Part shown: positions 41,859-54,727 of the stretch, piece after piece
How the letters are laid out: each line of letters begins with the position of its first letter
Numbering within the stretch: the first letter of the stretch is position 1
NCBI RefSeq assembly: GCF_031755915.1
Contig: NC_083388.1
Coordinates: forward strand, 13,032,501-13,096,500
Direction: 5' to 3'
DNA from: Ziziphus jujuba
Taxonomy: Eukaryota > Streptophyta > Magnoliopsida > Rosales > Rhamnaceae
DNA length: 64,000 nt
Position numbers and translations under genes: made by a program
Notes under the pieces: model-generated
What the model was told of the DNA's origin: nothing
What the model saw: only the letters and a program-made list of their open reading frames with translations
Database searches by the model: none

Positions 41859-42209
41859 TGATGTGATTCCGCTCGTGCCCGTTCAACTGACTACCCGCTG
41901 GGGTACGGATCCTATACAAATGAAGATGGGGCCAATCACTAGGGCACAAATTAAGAGATTTAATGACAAATTGGATAGATTTATTCATGGAGTGATTCAA
42001 TCTCAAGAGGGCGTGACAATACCTGAAGATGCAAGACTCGTTTTAAACCTTCAAGTGATGGAGACCAATATCGACCCGGGTAGCTATTTTCTTGTAAATT
42101 TGGACTCCGGGAAGTAAAAAATGGTTCTAACCCTTCATGAACACAATGAATATCATTAAGAGGATATGGAATCCAGCCAAGGTAGAATCAAAAGCATCTA
42201 AAAAGGACT
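41859..42209 (+). pseudogene. Gypsy pol C-terminal tail, plus strand
   Basis: Plus frame reads GVIPLVPVQLTT-like wording and then GPITRAQIKRFNDKLDRFI, ending GSYFLVNLDSGK with a stop at 42115-42117. A purine tract aaaaagg (42200-42206) leads into the LTR at 42210. It starts abruptly at the end of the inverted duplication. Confidence 0.75.
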
Positions 42210-43008
42210 TGTATGGACAGCCTCTCAATTTGGCTGAAAATGTTGTTTTGCCGCTGGCTTTGACTTTTCTTCTTGTTTGACTTATTCCAATCAAGGGGCA
42301 ATCTGTGGTAATCATTATTAATCATATTTGGCATCCTACATGGCATATAGAAGCTGATTTGGAGTCCAAACAAGCTGGAGATTGGTCAAAAATACCTTAG
42401 TAGCCAAACTAGTCAAGTAGTTTCCTAATTTGATTTTAACCTTTCGTCTTAGGAAATTAGTCTTTTATTTTTATTTTTATTTATTAATTTTCTGGACAAA
42501 TAAGTTTCGGAAAGTTATTATTTTAGTATTTCAATTGTAAATTAATTAATTCTTAATTCAAAATAAAAGAATTAATTAATCCAAATTAGTTTAAGAAACT
42601 AAGAAAAATTAGGCACTTTCCTTTTCTATACTTTCCTTTTCTCTACTTTATTTTTCTCAACACTTTGTGTTCGGTTTTGAATTAATTTTTTAGGGTTTTG
42701 CTTTGTAATCTTAGCCTATTTCAAGGCTTAGTTTCAATGAGAAATCAAGCTTGAATTTTATACAGAAAATTATTTGTGAAATTGAATTCTCTTTGTTCTT
42801 TTGAACATCTAAAACACCATTAGTGAATGAATATTTTAGTTTGACTGATCAAGAGGCCTTCCATCACCTATTGTGTCATCTTCATTATATACCAAGGTTT
42901 CTAATTACAAATTGGTTAGGGATCAAGGTGACCATCAGAACTTGAACATAATTAGATCTAGGCTAATATAATACGGGTTTAGGCACAGGTCATCATAGGT
43001 TCGTATCA
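42210..43008 (+). mobile_element. Gypsy LTR, plus strand (LTR-D)
   Basis: Starts TGTATGGACAGCC after the purine tract and ends AGGTTCGTATCA; 799 bp. It is the clearest complete plus-strand LTR of the family here. It is followed not by a PBS but by 30 bp of pol tail in the opposite orientation (43009-43038), which then meets the copia LTR. Confidence 0.85.
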
Positions 43009-43038
43009 CGGGTCTTATATCTTCAGATATGGATAAAC

Positions 43039-44051
43039 TGATGGAATTTGGTGTAGGTTTATGTTGTTGTACCCTAGAGCACAATCATTTAAGGTGTTAG
43101 TCAAGAATGATTGTTGTTGGTTCTTGGTTCTTGGTTCTTGATTTTGTTTTTTTTTTTTTTTGGTTTGTTTAGGTTTTGTTTCTGGTTTTAATGGAGGTTT
43201 AGGATTCTTGAGAAGGTTGTTAGCTTTTGGGAAGAAGAAGAAACCAAAAATGTAGTAGTTGAGAGAGAGAGAGCCAAAAATGTTGTTTTTCAAAATCTGT
43301 TTTTTGAATATTTTCTTTCTCAACGTTTTTCATTACAATTTTCATACTTTTAAATACATCAAAAAGACAATAAGGCATGCTGCCATATTGAGCAATAAAT
43401 GCAAAAGCATTAAAAGTAACCAACCAAGCCAAACTACCTCAACTAACACTAATCAATGTGCTGGGCATGCAAGAAACCTTCTTTAATGGGCAGTTCAGCT
43501 TGTCTAAGGCATTTGAATTTGAAAACCAGCTCCATTTGACTTGAAAATTGGAGGGAAGCCTTTTTGAATATTAAACTATGTTCTATCCAAAAACCAGATA
43601 AAACAAAGTCCATTTAGCCATTCAAAGGTAATCAAACCCGAGGCAGTTTTGCCCAGTTTTCTGGGCAACAACACTGCACAAGGGTCAGATTGTTTAGGGC
43701 TTAACTCAGCCTTCCCAGCTCCAAATTGGGCCATTCTTTTTTCGGCTGATTTCTCTGCATATCTAGTTTATCATATCCAAAATTCAGGTCCAAATACCAA
43801 ACCCACTTCAAATAGAATCCAAGGAAGTGGACTTATGTTGCTGGAAATACAATTCCAGCAACTAGACAAAAAAGGCATTAAGCTAGAAAATGAGCTTAGG
43901 GCATTACAAAAAGAATATTATTCTTGAACATTACAAGATAAAATAAAATGCATAAACATAAACAATGTTTGGTCTTTGATGTTGCAAAACAAAGAGTGCA
44001 AGTGTAACCGAACTACCTTGCACATTGTAGCAAGATCACCACATTTCAACA
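43039..44051 (-). mobile_element. Ty1/copia 3' LTR of the minus-strand element
   Basis: 1,013 bp. On the minus strand it starts TGTTGAAATGTGGTGATC at 44051, right after the purine-rich caatgaggag, and ends AATTCCATCA at 43039. Nearly the same as 47266-48263 and 52463-53474. Confidence 0.9.
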
Positions 44052-47000
44052 CTCCTCATTGGTGTTCTTGCTTGAAATATTTAGAAGCTTCCTCAAGGTC
44101 TCAAATCTTGCTTTTGGAAGTGGCTTGGTGAAGAAATCTACAAGGTTATCTTCAGTCTTGATATATTCCAAGCTTACTTCTCCATTTTCTTCAAACTCCC
44201 TCAAAGAGTGATACTTCACCGGTATGTGTTTTGTCCTTCCATGTTGAACGGGGTTCTTGGCTATTGATATGGCTGAAGTGTTATTACATTTGATGATGGT
44301 TGAACCCTTTTGAGGATAACCAAGGTCCTCCAATAATTTCCTAAGCCAAATGCATTGATTTGCACATGAAGAGCAAGCAATGTACTCGGCTTCGACGGTG
44401 CTTTGAGCGGTTGTTGCTTGCTTCTTTGCATTCCATGAGAATGGTCCACTACCAAGTGAGAAAAGATACCCAGAAGTGCTCTTCATATCATCCAAGCATC
44501 CAGCCCAATCACTATCTGAGTAGGCCATTAATCTCATCACATATTGCCTATCATACCAAGCTCCAAAGTCTTGTGTTCCTTTTAAGTATCTAAGAATTCT
44601 TTTGGCACCTACAAAATGGTTTTGGGATGGTGCTTGCATATATCTAGACAAAACACATGTGGCATGCATAATATTCGGTCTTGATGAACATACATAGAGC
44701 AAACTTCCTATCATGCTTCTATATAGGGTCGGGTTTACCTTTGGTGTGCCATCATCCTTCTTGTATTTGTCTCCTTGGCTCATTGGTGTTGACATTGGCT
44801 CGCATTCATCAAGGTTGAACTTTTTCAAAAGATCTTTGATGTATTTCTCTTGAGATATGAAAATACCCTAGAGCATTGCATCACTTCCACTCCAAGGAAG
44901 TAATTCATTTCACCAAGGCTTGACATGTCAAACTCCTTTTCAAGTTCATTTTTCAAAACTTCCACATTCTTTTCATTTTCACCCGTGACCAACAAATCAT
45001 CCACATAGAGTGAGATAACAATCATGCCTTCTTCATTCCTTATGTATAGTGTTGGCTCATTTGGACTCCTCCTAAAGCCTTGGTAGGTCAAGTAACCATC
45101 AATCTTGCCATACCAAGCCCTAGGTGCTTGCTTTAACCCGTAAAGTACCTTGTGTAGATGGTAGACTTTGTCCTCATGTCCTTGAACAATGAAGCCCTCG
45201 GGTTGCTTGACATAAACCTCCTCTTGAAGCACACCATTCAAGAAAGCCGACTTTACATCAAGGTGGTACACCTTCCATGACATTGAGGCCGAGATGGATA
45301 GGATGAGCCTTATGGTCTCCATTCTTGCAACCGGTGCAAACGTCTCTCCATAATCTACACCCGCTTGTTGTGCATAGCCTTTTGCCACAAGCCTTACCTT
45401 GTGCTTGCATATTGTTCCATCCGGGTTGAACTTGGTCCTAAAGATCCACTTTACACCAATTGGTTTCTTGTTTTTAGGTTTAGAAACCAAAGACCAAGTT
45501 TCATTCTTTTCTATCATATCCATTTCGGTTTGCATGGCCTCCATCCACTCTTTCTTTTGAATAGCTTCTTGAGCATTGGTAGGATCACTCAAGGCAACAT
45601 TGCACCTTTCATATATTTCAAGCAATGGCCTTTCTCCTCTAACACCATCTCCAATCTCCAATTCGACTCCAATGGTCTCAAGTGCATCCTCCTCATCATC
45701 TTCATTTTCTTCATTGTCATTGTCATTGGTTTCTTCTTCTCCATCATCCAACCGAGCATTATCTTCATGGACAAGAAGCTCCTCCTTTGTCCAATCCCAA
45801 ACAGCATCTTCATCAATCTTTGGCATGTCCTTCACAAGGGCATTGGTGTTTTTCATGGCACCATAGCTAGAATGCCCAACCCTTTTATGCCAAAGTTGAG
45901 AAATGGACTCCACTTTGGTTTTTAAGGCTTGTTCATTCTTAACTAGGTCCAATCTATAGCTTTTGTCCTTCAATGGTACCTTAACCAGCTCATTACCACA
46001 AGCATCATATATGATACATACATCTTTTGCAAAATTTAAAGCAAAGCCTCTTTCTACCAATTGTGTTACACTAAGCAAGTTGTCACATAAACTAGGAACA
46101 TATAGCACATCTTTTATTATTTTGGTACCTTCTTTGGTGTTCAAGCACACATTTCCTTTGCCTTCTACTTCCATGAACCCGCCATCACCAATCTTCACTT
46201 TGGTTTTGTAGTTTCGGTCAAGCTCCATAAAACCATCCTTTTGGAAACTCATGTGGTGTGAGCAACCACTATCCACAAGCCAACCGAGGCCACTACTTGT
46301 GGCCTTAAGGCATGTGGCCACAAATAGGTTCTCGGCTTCTTCATTAACCACATTGGCTTGTTGTCTCCTTTGCTTGCATACTTTGGCAATGTGGCCTTTT
46401 CCTCCACATCTTTTACAAGATGCATCCGGTCTCAAAAACACTTGGATGGTAGATATCCAAGCTTCTTGCAATGAGGGCAAGGTGGATGCCCTCCTCGATT
46501 TTGATGGCTTTGTTGTTATTGTTGTTGTTGTTGATTCCATCCACTTTTGTTGTTGTTTGTGTTATTGTTGGTTGTAAAACCAGTTTGGTTGGTGTTGTTG
46601 CTCTTCCTTCCTTTATTCTTTTTTTTGTTGCCGTGGCCACCATAGAATGCACTCTCTATGGTCTCCTCCTTTCTAATGGCTCTCCTTTGTTCGGTTGCTT
46701 GAAGAGCATTGATGAGCTCACTCAAAGTTATTTCACTAAGATTTTTAGATTCTTCAAGGGAGGAAATCTTAGCTTCAAACCTTTCGGGTAAGCTCACCAA
46801 TACTTTCTCTACTACCCTTTGATCGGTCAATTGCTCACCAAGGACCCGAATTTGATTTACCACTTTGTGCATCCTTTCCGTGAAATCCTTGACAAGCTCA
46901 TTCTCCTTCATCTTCAAGGTCTCAAACTCTCTTCTTAGGTTTAAAACTTGCATTTGCCGAGTTCTAGTATTTCCATGGAGCTCCTCTTGAAGCTTTATCC

Positions 47001-47264
47001 AAACCTTTCTAGCACTTGTGCATGACATTATCCTTGTAAAAATGGAATCACTCACAGAGGAGTAAAAGGCAGTGAGGGCCTTGAACCCCTTGGCAACTTC
47101 GGCCTCATGTGCATTTCTTTGTGCTTGGGTTGCATTAGCTCTCAACTCTTCCACTACATAACCTTCTTCTATAACTTCCCATAAACCAAAGGCTTGAAGG
47201 TAGGCTTTCATTTTTATACTCCAAATGGAATAGTTTTGGCCTTCAAACTTAGGTGGTGTTGGGG
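44046..47264 (-). pseudogene. Ty1/copia gag-pol, minus strand, lacking integrase
   Basis: Gag (47264-46516) begins inside codon context PTPPKFEGQNYSIW, without its ATG, and keeps the family core. The second frame (46540-44825) has the zinc knuckle CKRCGGKGHIAKVC, protease VDSGCSHHM, the pre-integrase LWHKRVGHSSYGAM, then jumps from KDMPKI to DEDAVWDWTKEE, missing the whole integrase. RT follows with NETWSLVSKPKNKKPIG, GVDYGETFAPVARMETIRL and YVDDLLVTG. A one-base loss near 44868 shifts the frame. The last frame (44828-44046) holds RNase H with GYLFSLGSGPFSWNAKKQ and TKHIPVKYHSL. It could not insert its own copies. Confidence 0.9.
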
Positions 47265-47265
47265 T

Positions 47266-48263
47266 TGTTGAAATGTGGTGATCTTGCCACAATGTGCAAG
47301 GTAGTTTGGTTACACTTGCACTCTTTGTTTTGCAACATCAAAGACCAAACACTATTTATGTTTATGCATTTTATTTTGTCTTGTAATTTTTAAGAACAAT
47401 ATCCTTTTTGTAATGCCCTAAGCTCATTATCTAGCTTAAGGCCTTTTTTGTCTAGTTGCTGGAATTGTATTTCCAGCAACATAAGTCCACTTCCTTGGAT
47501 TCCGTTTGAAGTAGGTTTAGGATTTGGACCTGAATTTTGGATATGATAAACTAGATATGCAGAGGAAGCAGCAGAAAAAATAATGGCCCAATTTGGAGCT
47601 AGGAAGGCTGAGTTAAGCCGAAAACAATCTGACCCTTGTGCAGTTTTGTTGCCCAGAAAACTGGGCAAAACTGCCTCGGGTTTGATTACTTTTGAATGGG
47701 TAAATGGACTTTGTTTTATCTGGTTTTTGGCTAGAACATATTTTAATATTCAAACAGGAATCCCTCCAATTTTCAAGTCAAATGGAGCTGGTTTTCAAAT
47801 TCAAATACCTTAGACAAGCTGAACTGCCCATTAAAGAAGGTTTCGTGCATGCCCAGCACATTGATTAAAGTTAGTTGAGGTAGTTTTGCTTGGTTGGTTA
47901 CTTTTAATGCTTTTGTATTTATTGATCAATATGGAAGCATGCCTTATTGTCTTTTTGATGTATTTAAAAGTATGAAAATTGTAATGAAAAACGTTGAGAA
48001 AGAAAATATTCAAAAAACAGATTTTGAAAAACAACATTTTTGGCTCTCTTTCTCTCAATTGCTACATTTTGGTTTCTTCTTCTTCCCAAAAGCTAACAAC
48101 CTTCTCAAGAACCCTAAACCTCCATTAAAACCAGAAAACAAACCTTAACAAACCCAAAAAAAAAAAATCAAGAACCAAGAACCAACAACAATCATTGTTG
48201 ACTAACACCTTGAATGATTGTGCTCTAGGGTACAACAACATAAACCTACACCAAATTCCATCA
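47266..48263 (+). mobile_element. Ty1/copia 5' LTR of the plus-strand element
   Basis: 998 bp, starts TGTTGAAATGTGG and ends CCAAATTCCATCA. It is followed at once by the Met-tRNA primer-binding site tggtatcagagc (48264-48275). Its left edge cuts the gag start of the minus-strand element. Confidence 0.95.
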
Positions 48264-48468
48264 TGGTATCAGAGCATAGTATAATTTCTTAGGACCTTGT
48301 GAGCTTTCAACCTAGACCATTTTATTTGTGAGAGGATCCCCCACCTAAAGCCTTCCAACTGAAACCAAAACCTCCCAAAAAGACTAGTTGAAACTCACCA
48401 AAACACCACCACCCGAAAGCTGGTTCTTGTGTCCATTTTTCAAAACTTTTCAAAAACCATTTTTTCAA

Positions 48469-51400
48469 ATGGCCTCACAATCCTTTGCAACCCCAAAACC
48501 TCCTAAGTTTGAAGGCCAAAACTATTCTATTTGGAGTATAAAAATGAAAGCCTACCTTCAAGCCTTTGGTTTATGGGAAGTCATAGAAGAAGGTTATGTA
48601 GTGGAAGAGTTGAGAGCTAATGCAACCCAAGAACAAAGAAATGCACATGAGGCCAAAGTTGCCAAGGGGTTCAAGGCCCTCACTGCCTTGCACTCCTCCA
48701 TGAGTGATTCCATTTTTACAAGGATAATGTCATGCACAAGTGCTAAAGAGGTTTGGATAAAGCTTCAAGAGGAGTTCCATGGAAATACTAGAACTCGGCA
48801 AATGCAAGTTTTAAACCTAAGAAGAGAGTTTGAGACCTTGAAGATGAAGGAGAATGAGCTTGTCAAGGATTTCACGGAAAGGATGCTCAAAGCGGTAAAT
48901 TAAATTCGAGTCCTTGGTGAGCAATTGACCGATCAAAGGGTAGTAGAGAAAGTATTGGTGAGCTTACCCGAAAGGTTTGAAGCTAAGATTTCCTCCCTTG
49001 AAGAATCTAGAAATCTTAGTGAAATAACCTTGAGTGAGCTTATCAATGCTCTTCAAGCAACCAAATAAAGGAGAGCCATTAGAAAGGAGGAGACCATAGA
49101 GAGTGCATTCTATGGTGGCCACGGCAACAAAAGGAAGAATAAAGGAAGGAAGAGCAACAACACCAACCAAACCAGTGTTACAACCACCAACAACACAAAC
49201 AACAACAAAAGTGGATGGAATGAAAAAAACCAACAACAAAGCCATCAAAACCGAGGAGGGCATCCACCTTGCCCTCATTGCAAAAAGCTTGGACATCCAC
49301 CATGCAAGTGTTTTTGGAGGCCGGATGCATCTTCTGAAACATGTGGAGGAAAAGGCCACATTGCCAAAGTATGCAAGCAAAGGAGACAAAAAGCCAATGT
49401 GGTTAATGAAGAAGCTGAGAACCTATTTGTGGCCACATACCTTAAAGCCACAAATAGTGGTCTCGGTTGGCTTGTGGATAGTGGTTGCTCACACCACATG
49501 AGTTTCCAAAAGGAAGGCTTTATGGAGCTTGACCGAAACTACAAAACCAAAGTGAAGATTGGTGATGGCCAGTTCACAAAAGTAAAAGGCAAAGGAGATG
49601 TGTGCTTGAACACCAAGGAAGGTGCCAAAATTATAAAAGATGTGCTATATGTTCCTAGTTTGTGTGAAAACTTGCTTAGTGTAGCACAATTGGTACAAAG
49701 AGGCTTTGCTTTAAATTTTGCAAAAGATGGATGTATCATATATGATGCTTGTGGTAATGAGCTGTTTAAGGTACCATTGAAGGACAAAAGCTATAGATTG
49801 GACCTAGTTAAGAATGAATAAGCCTTAAAAACCAAAGTGGAGTCCATTTCTCAACTTTGGCATAAAAGACTTGGGCATTCTAGCTATGGTGCCATGAAAA
49901 ACACCAATGTCGTTGTGAAGGAGATGCCAAAGATTGAGGAGATGAAAAGCCTATGTGATGTATGCCAACTAGGGAAATCCACACGGCTTCCATTCCCTAA
50001 AGCCAGTTCATGGAGAGCTAAGGAGAAGCTTGAGCTAGTCCATTCGGATGTGTGTGGACCGATGAGTTTGTCATCAATTGGAAGATGTAAGTACTTCCTA
50101 ACCTTCATTGATGACTACTCAAGGATATGTTGGGTATATTTTCTAACAACCAAGTCAAAGTGCTTGAGAAGTTCATGGAATTCAGGAAGATGGTGGAAAC
50201 CCAAAGCAATGCAAAGATGAAGTACTTGAGAACCGACAATGGTGGAGAATATACAAGCTTGGCTATGGAGGATTTTTGCAAAGACAATGGAATGGTGCAT
50301 CAATTCACAACACCATACACACCACACAAAATGGTTTTTGTGAGAGGAAAAATAGGACCTTGATGGAGATGGCAAGGTGCATGATACATGAGAAGAACAT
50401 GCCAAAGAAGTTTTGGGCCGAAGCCATATACACGGCTAGCTACATCCAAAACCGAGCATACACCAAAGCCAATGAGTCCAAGACACCCTATGAGATATGG
50501 TATGGACAAAAACCATCTTTGGACAACATAAAAATCTTTGGAAGTGTTTGTTTTCTCCATGTTCATCAACACATGAGAGACAAGCTTGACAAAAGGGCAA
50601 ACGTGGGCATCTTGGTCGGCTTTAGTGAGGTTACCGAAGGTTTTAGGGTTTTCAACTTGGAAACCAAGAAACTTGTGGTTACAAGGGATGTGAGGATTGA
50701 TGATGATGCTGTTTGGGATTGGACAAAGGAGGAGCTTCTTGTCCATGAAGATAATGCTCGGTTGGATGATGAAGAAGAAGAAACCAATGACAATAACAAT
50801 GAAGAAAATGAAGATGATGAGAAGGATGCACTTGAGGCCATTGGAGCCGAATTGGAGATTGGAGATGGTGTTAGAGGAGAAAGGCCATTGTCCGAAATAT
50901 ATGAAAGGTGCAATGTTGCCTTGAGTGATCCTACCAATGCTCAAGAAGCTATGCAAAAGAAAGAATGGATGGAGGCCATGCAAACCAAAATGGATATGAT
51001 AGAAAAGAATGAAACTTGGTCTTTGGTTTCTGAACCTAAAAACAAGAAACCAATTGGTGTAAAGTGGATCTTTAGGACCAAGTTCAACCCGGATGGAACA
51101 ATATGCAAGCACAAGGCAAGGCTTGTGGTAAAAGGCTATGCACAACAAGCGGGTGTAGATTATGGAGAGACGTTTGCACCGGTTGCAAGAATGGAAACCA
51201 TAAGGCTCATCCTATCCATCTCGGCCTCAATGTCATGGAAGGTGTACCACCTTGATGTAAAGTCGGCTTTCTTGAATGGTGTGCTTCAAGAGGAGGTTTA
51301 TATCAAGCAACCCGAGGGCTTCATTGTTCAAGGACATGAGGACAAAGTCTACCATCTACACAAGGCACTTTACGGGTTAAAGCAAGCACCTAGGGCTTGG

Positions 51401-52468
51401 TATGGCAAGATTGATGGTTACTTGATCTACCAAGGCTTTAGAAGGAGTTCAAATGAGCCAACACTATACATAAGGAATGAAGAAGGCACGATTGTTATCT
51501 CACTCTATGTGGATGATTTGTTGGTCACGAGTGAAAATGAAAAGAATGTGGAAGTTTTGAAAAATGAACTTGAAAAGGAGTTTGACATGTCAAGCCTTGG
51601 TGAAATGAATTACTTCCTTAGAGTGGAAGTGACGCAATGCTCTAGGGGTATCTTCATATCTCAAGAGAAATACATCAAAGATCTTTTGAAAAAGTTCAAC
51701 CTTGATGAATGCAAGCCAATGTCAACACCAATGAGCCAAGGAGACAAATACAAGAAGGAGGATGGTACACCAAAGGTAAACCCGACCCTATATAGAAGCA
51801 TGATAGGAAGTTTGCCCTATGTATGTTCATCAAGACCAAATATTATGCATGCCACATGTGTTTTGTCTAGATATATGCAGGCACCATCCCAAAATCATTT
51901 TGTAGGTGCCAAAAGAATTCTTAGATACTTAAAAGGAACACAAGACTTTAGAGTTTGGTATGACAGGCAAGATGTGATGAGATTAATGGCCTACTCGGAT
52001 AGTAATTGGGTTGGATGCTTGGATGATATGAAGAGCACTTCGGGGTATCTTTTCTCACTTGGTAGTGGACCATTCTCATGGAATGCAAAGAAGCAAGCAA
52101 CAACAGCTCAAAGCATCGCCGAAGCCGAGTACATTGGTTGATCTTCATGTGAAAATCAATGCATTTGGCTTAGGAAATTATTGGAGGACCTTGGTTATCC
52201 TCAAGAGGGTTCAACCATCATCAAATGTGATAACACTTCAGCCATATCAATAGCCAAGAACCCCGTTCAACATGGAAGGACAAAACACATACCGGTGAAG
52301 TATCACTCTTTGAGGGAGTTTGAAGAAAATGGAGAAGTAAGCTTGGAATATATCAAGATCAAAGATAACCTTGCAGATTTCTTCACCAAGCCATTTCTAA
52401 AATCAAGATTTGAGACCTTGAGGAAGCTTCTCAATATTTCAAGCAAGAACACCAAGGAGGAGTGTTGA
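48469..52468 (+). pseudogene. Ty1/copia gag-pol, plus strand, all domains but broken
   Basis: The ATG at 48469 gives MASQSFATPKPPKFEGQ and the copia gag core. In-frame TAA stops occur at 48901-48903, 49066-49068 and 49819-49821. A zinc knuckle CPHCKKLGHPPCKC is near 49273-49314, and a second one (CGGKGHIAKVC) lacks its first Cys. Protease VDSGCSHHM is at about 49474-49500, pre-integrase LWHKRLGHSSYGAM at about 49856. The integrase core shows HSDVCGPM, RTDNGGEY and ERKNRTL, split by frameshifts near 50155 and 50340. RT has GVDYGETFAPVARMETIRL and YVDDLLVTS (Asp codons 51512-51517). RNase H follows with a TGA at 52139-52141. The final TGA lies 6 bp inside the 3' LTR. All domains are present, but it cannot make a full polyprotein. 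Confidence 0.95.
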
Positions 52469-53234
52469 AATGTGGTGATCTTGCCACAACGTGCAAGGTA
52501 GTTGGGTTACACTTGCACTCTTTATTTTGCAACATCAAAGACCAAACATTATTTATGTTTATGCATTTTATTTTATCTTGTAATATTTAAGAACAATATC
52601 CTTTTTGTAATGCCCTAAGCTCAATTAACTAAAGCTTAGGGCCTTTTTGTCTAGTTGCTGGAATTGTATTTCTAGCAACATAAGTCCACTTCCTTGGATG
52701 CCGTTTGATGAAGGTTTGGGATTTGGTTCTGAATTTTGGATATAATAAACTAGAAATGCAGAGGAAACAGCAGCAAAAATAATGTCCCAATTTGGAGCTG
52801 GAAAGGCTGAGTTAAGCCCTAAACAATCTGACCCTTGTGCAGTTTTGTTGCCCAGAAATTTGGACAAAACTGCCTCAGGTTTGATTATTTTTGAATGGGT
52901 AAATGGACTTTTTTTTATCTGAATTTTGGCTAGAACATAGTTTAATATTCAAAAAGGCTTCCCTCAAATTTTCAAGTCAAATGGAGTTGGTTTTCAAATT
53001 CAAATGCCTTAGACAAACTGAACTGCCCATTAAAGAAGGTTTCTTGCATGCCCAGCACATTGATTAGAGTTAATTGAGGTAGTTTGGCTTGGTTGGTTAC
53101 TTTTAATGCTTTTGTATTTATTGCTCAATATGGAAGCATGTATTATTGCCTTTTTGATGTATTTAAAAGTATGAAAATTTTAATGAAAACGTGAGGAAGT
53201 AATATTCAAAAAAATTTTGAAAAACAACATTTTT

Positions 53235-53270
<36 letters not shown>

Positions 53271-53474
53271 TACTACATTTGTTTTCTTCTTCTTCCCAAA
53301 AGATAACAACCTTCTCAAGAACCCTAAACCTCCATTAAAACCAGAAACAAAACCTTAACAAACCAAAAAAAAACAAAATCAAGAACCAAGAACCAACAAC
53401 AATCATTCTTGACTAACACCTTGAATGATTGTGCTCTAAGGTATAACAACATAAACCTACACCAAATTCCATCA
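52463..53474 (+). mobile_element. Ty1/copia 3' LTR of the plus-strand element
   Basis: 1,012 bp, starts TGTTGAAATG after the purine tract aaggaggag (52454-52462) and ends AATTCCATCA. It contains a CT microsatellite (about 53239-53268) not expanded in the 5' LTR. The flanks ggggt (47261-47265) and ctttc (53475-53479) do not match, so no target duplication is left. Confidence 0.95.
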
Positions 53475-53825
53475 CTTTCTCTCTCTTTATTTTCAATGTG
53501 GGACTCTTGCAAGATACATTTCTTAAGCCATTAAGATGCTTCAATTTTTAAGGTACTTTTGCCTATAAAAAGGCTTCAATTTCATTAATACAACAACTTT
53601 TTATCTTCGGCAAAATTAATACCTGTAAGAGCTAAACTTTTTGGTTCTCTAACAACTATCCATTGAAATTTTCTAACTTAAGAATTAAAGTTCAATCCTT
53701 GACTTATCAATATGGTATTTTTGCAACCCTTTTTGTGGCGTCATTCATTCCACCAAATCTGAATCTATTAGACGATCAAGTATTAGGTTATACAAACCTA
53801 GGTTGGATTGCTTAGGCTCATATCA
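53475..53825 (+). mobile_element. Gypsy-type LTR fragment, plus strand
   Basis: Holds cctataaaaaggcttcaatttcatt-like sequence as in LTR3 (32262-32710, opposite strand) and ends ggattgcttaggctcatatca, an ending typical of the gypsy LTRs here. The 5' part is missing where it meets the copia LTR, and no PBS follows. Confidence 0.55.
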
Positions 53826-54573
53826 CTAGTGAAGAAATCCTTCAAAAGCTCTCCAAGCCGTGGCCTTATTCTCTAAGCAAACCCACGTCTCTACTTTCTC
53901 CAAGCTCTACAATTGACTCCCAAAACTCTAAAATCCTAAAACCTTAAAACCCTTAAGAGAACTTTAAAAACTCCCAAAATTTGTTTTATTTCTATTCACG
54001 CCTTCTAAAAGCTCCTAAATAACTCTCTAAACTTGCATGTCTTCCTTTAATAAGGTAGGAGCTATATATATATATATGACCTTAATAACATTTTTCTCTT
54101 TTTTTTTTTTTTTTTTTCAATGTAGACCATTCCAAGACACCTTTATTAAACCATCAAAAGTTTGGACGAATTTCATTTATAAAAGGAAACTTCTTAATAT
54201 TATTGCTCACCATAACTTTCCTTTTCTCTAATTTCTTCTAGAAAATTGTTATTTAGTCTAATTTATCCTTAATGAAGCATGTGATTTGACATGTGCCTCA
54301 TTAATGCTAAATTAACCAATTATCTTCGCTTGTCCTAATCTTAGCCTTCAGATTGCCTTGCTTCCCTCTCTTGATCAATGGTGGAGATTTAATAAGAATC
54401 TTCTCTTTTTTTATAAATTCCAAATTTTAAATAACAATATATTTTTGCTTGCACCTTGGAATCCGAACATAATATGATATTTGAAATTGTCAGATCGTGA
54501 GGATTCATATGACATCCACTTCATCAATGAAATTCCCAATGAAATTTTTATGGAATCTTTAAAGAATCTTGTT
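53826..54573 (+). repeat. Left arm of a ~730-bp inverted repeat
   Basis: Starts ctagtgaagaaatcc and ends tctttaaagaatctt. It pairs imperfectly with 54728-55441 along its full length, including the shared words gtgaggattcatatgaca and ttcatcaa/ttccacca. No coding sequence; includes (TA)n at 54065-54078. Confidence 0.85.
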
Positions 54574-54727
54574 AGACCTGAAATATTGATGATTTTATGC
54601 CATATTTATAGCTTAATATTTGTTAGTTTGTGTAAATTTGTTATGGAAATATACTTAATTCCTTGGGTTGAATTATGATGGGAAGCAAGAATAGAGCTTA
54701 AATGTACCAAGCATTAAAAAGGTTTCA

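Noticed and set aside
50300..51148. 282-residue minus-strand open frame
   Set aside because: It is the antisense of the copia pol coding strand, and a matching shadow exists opposite the other copy (45365-45925). No independent protein features.
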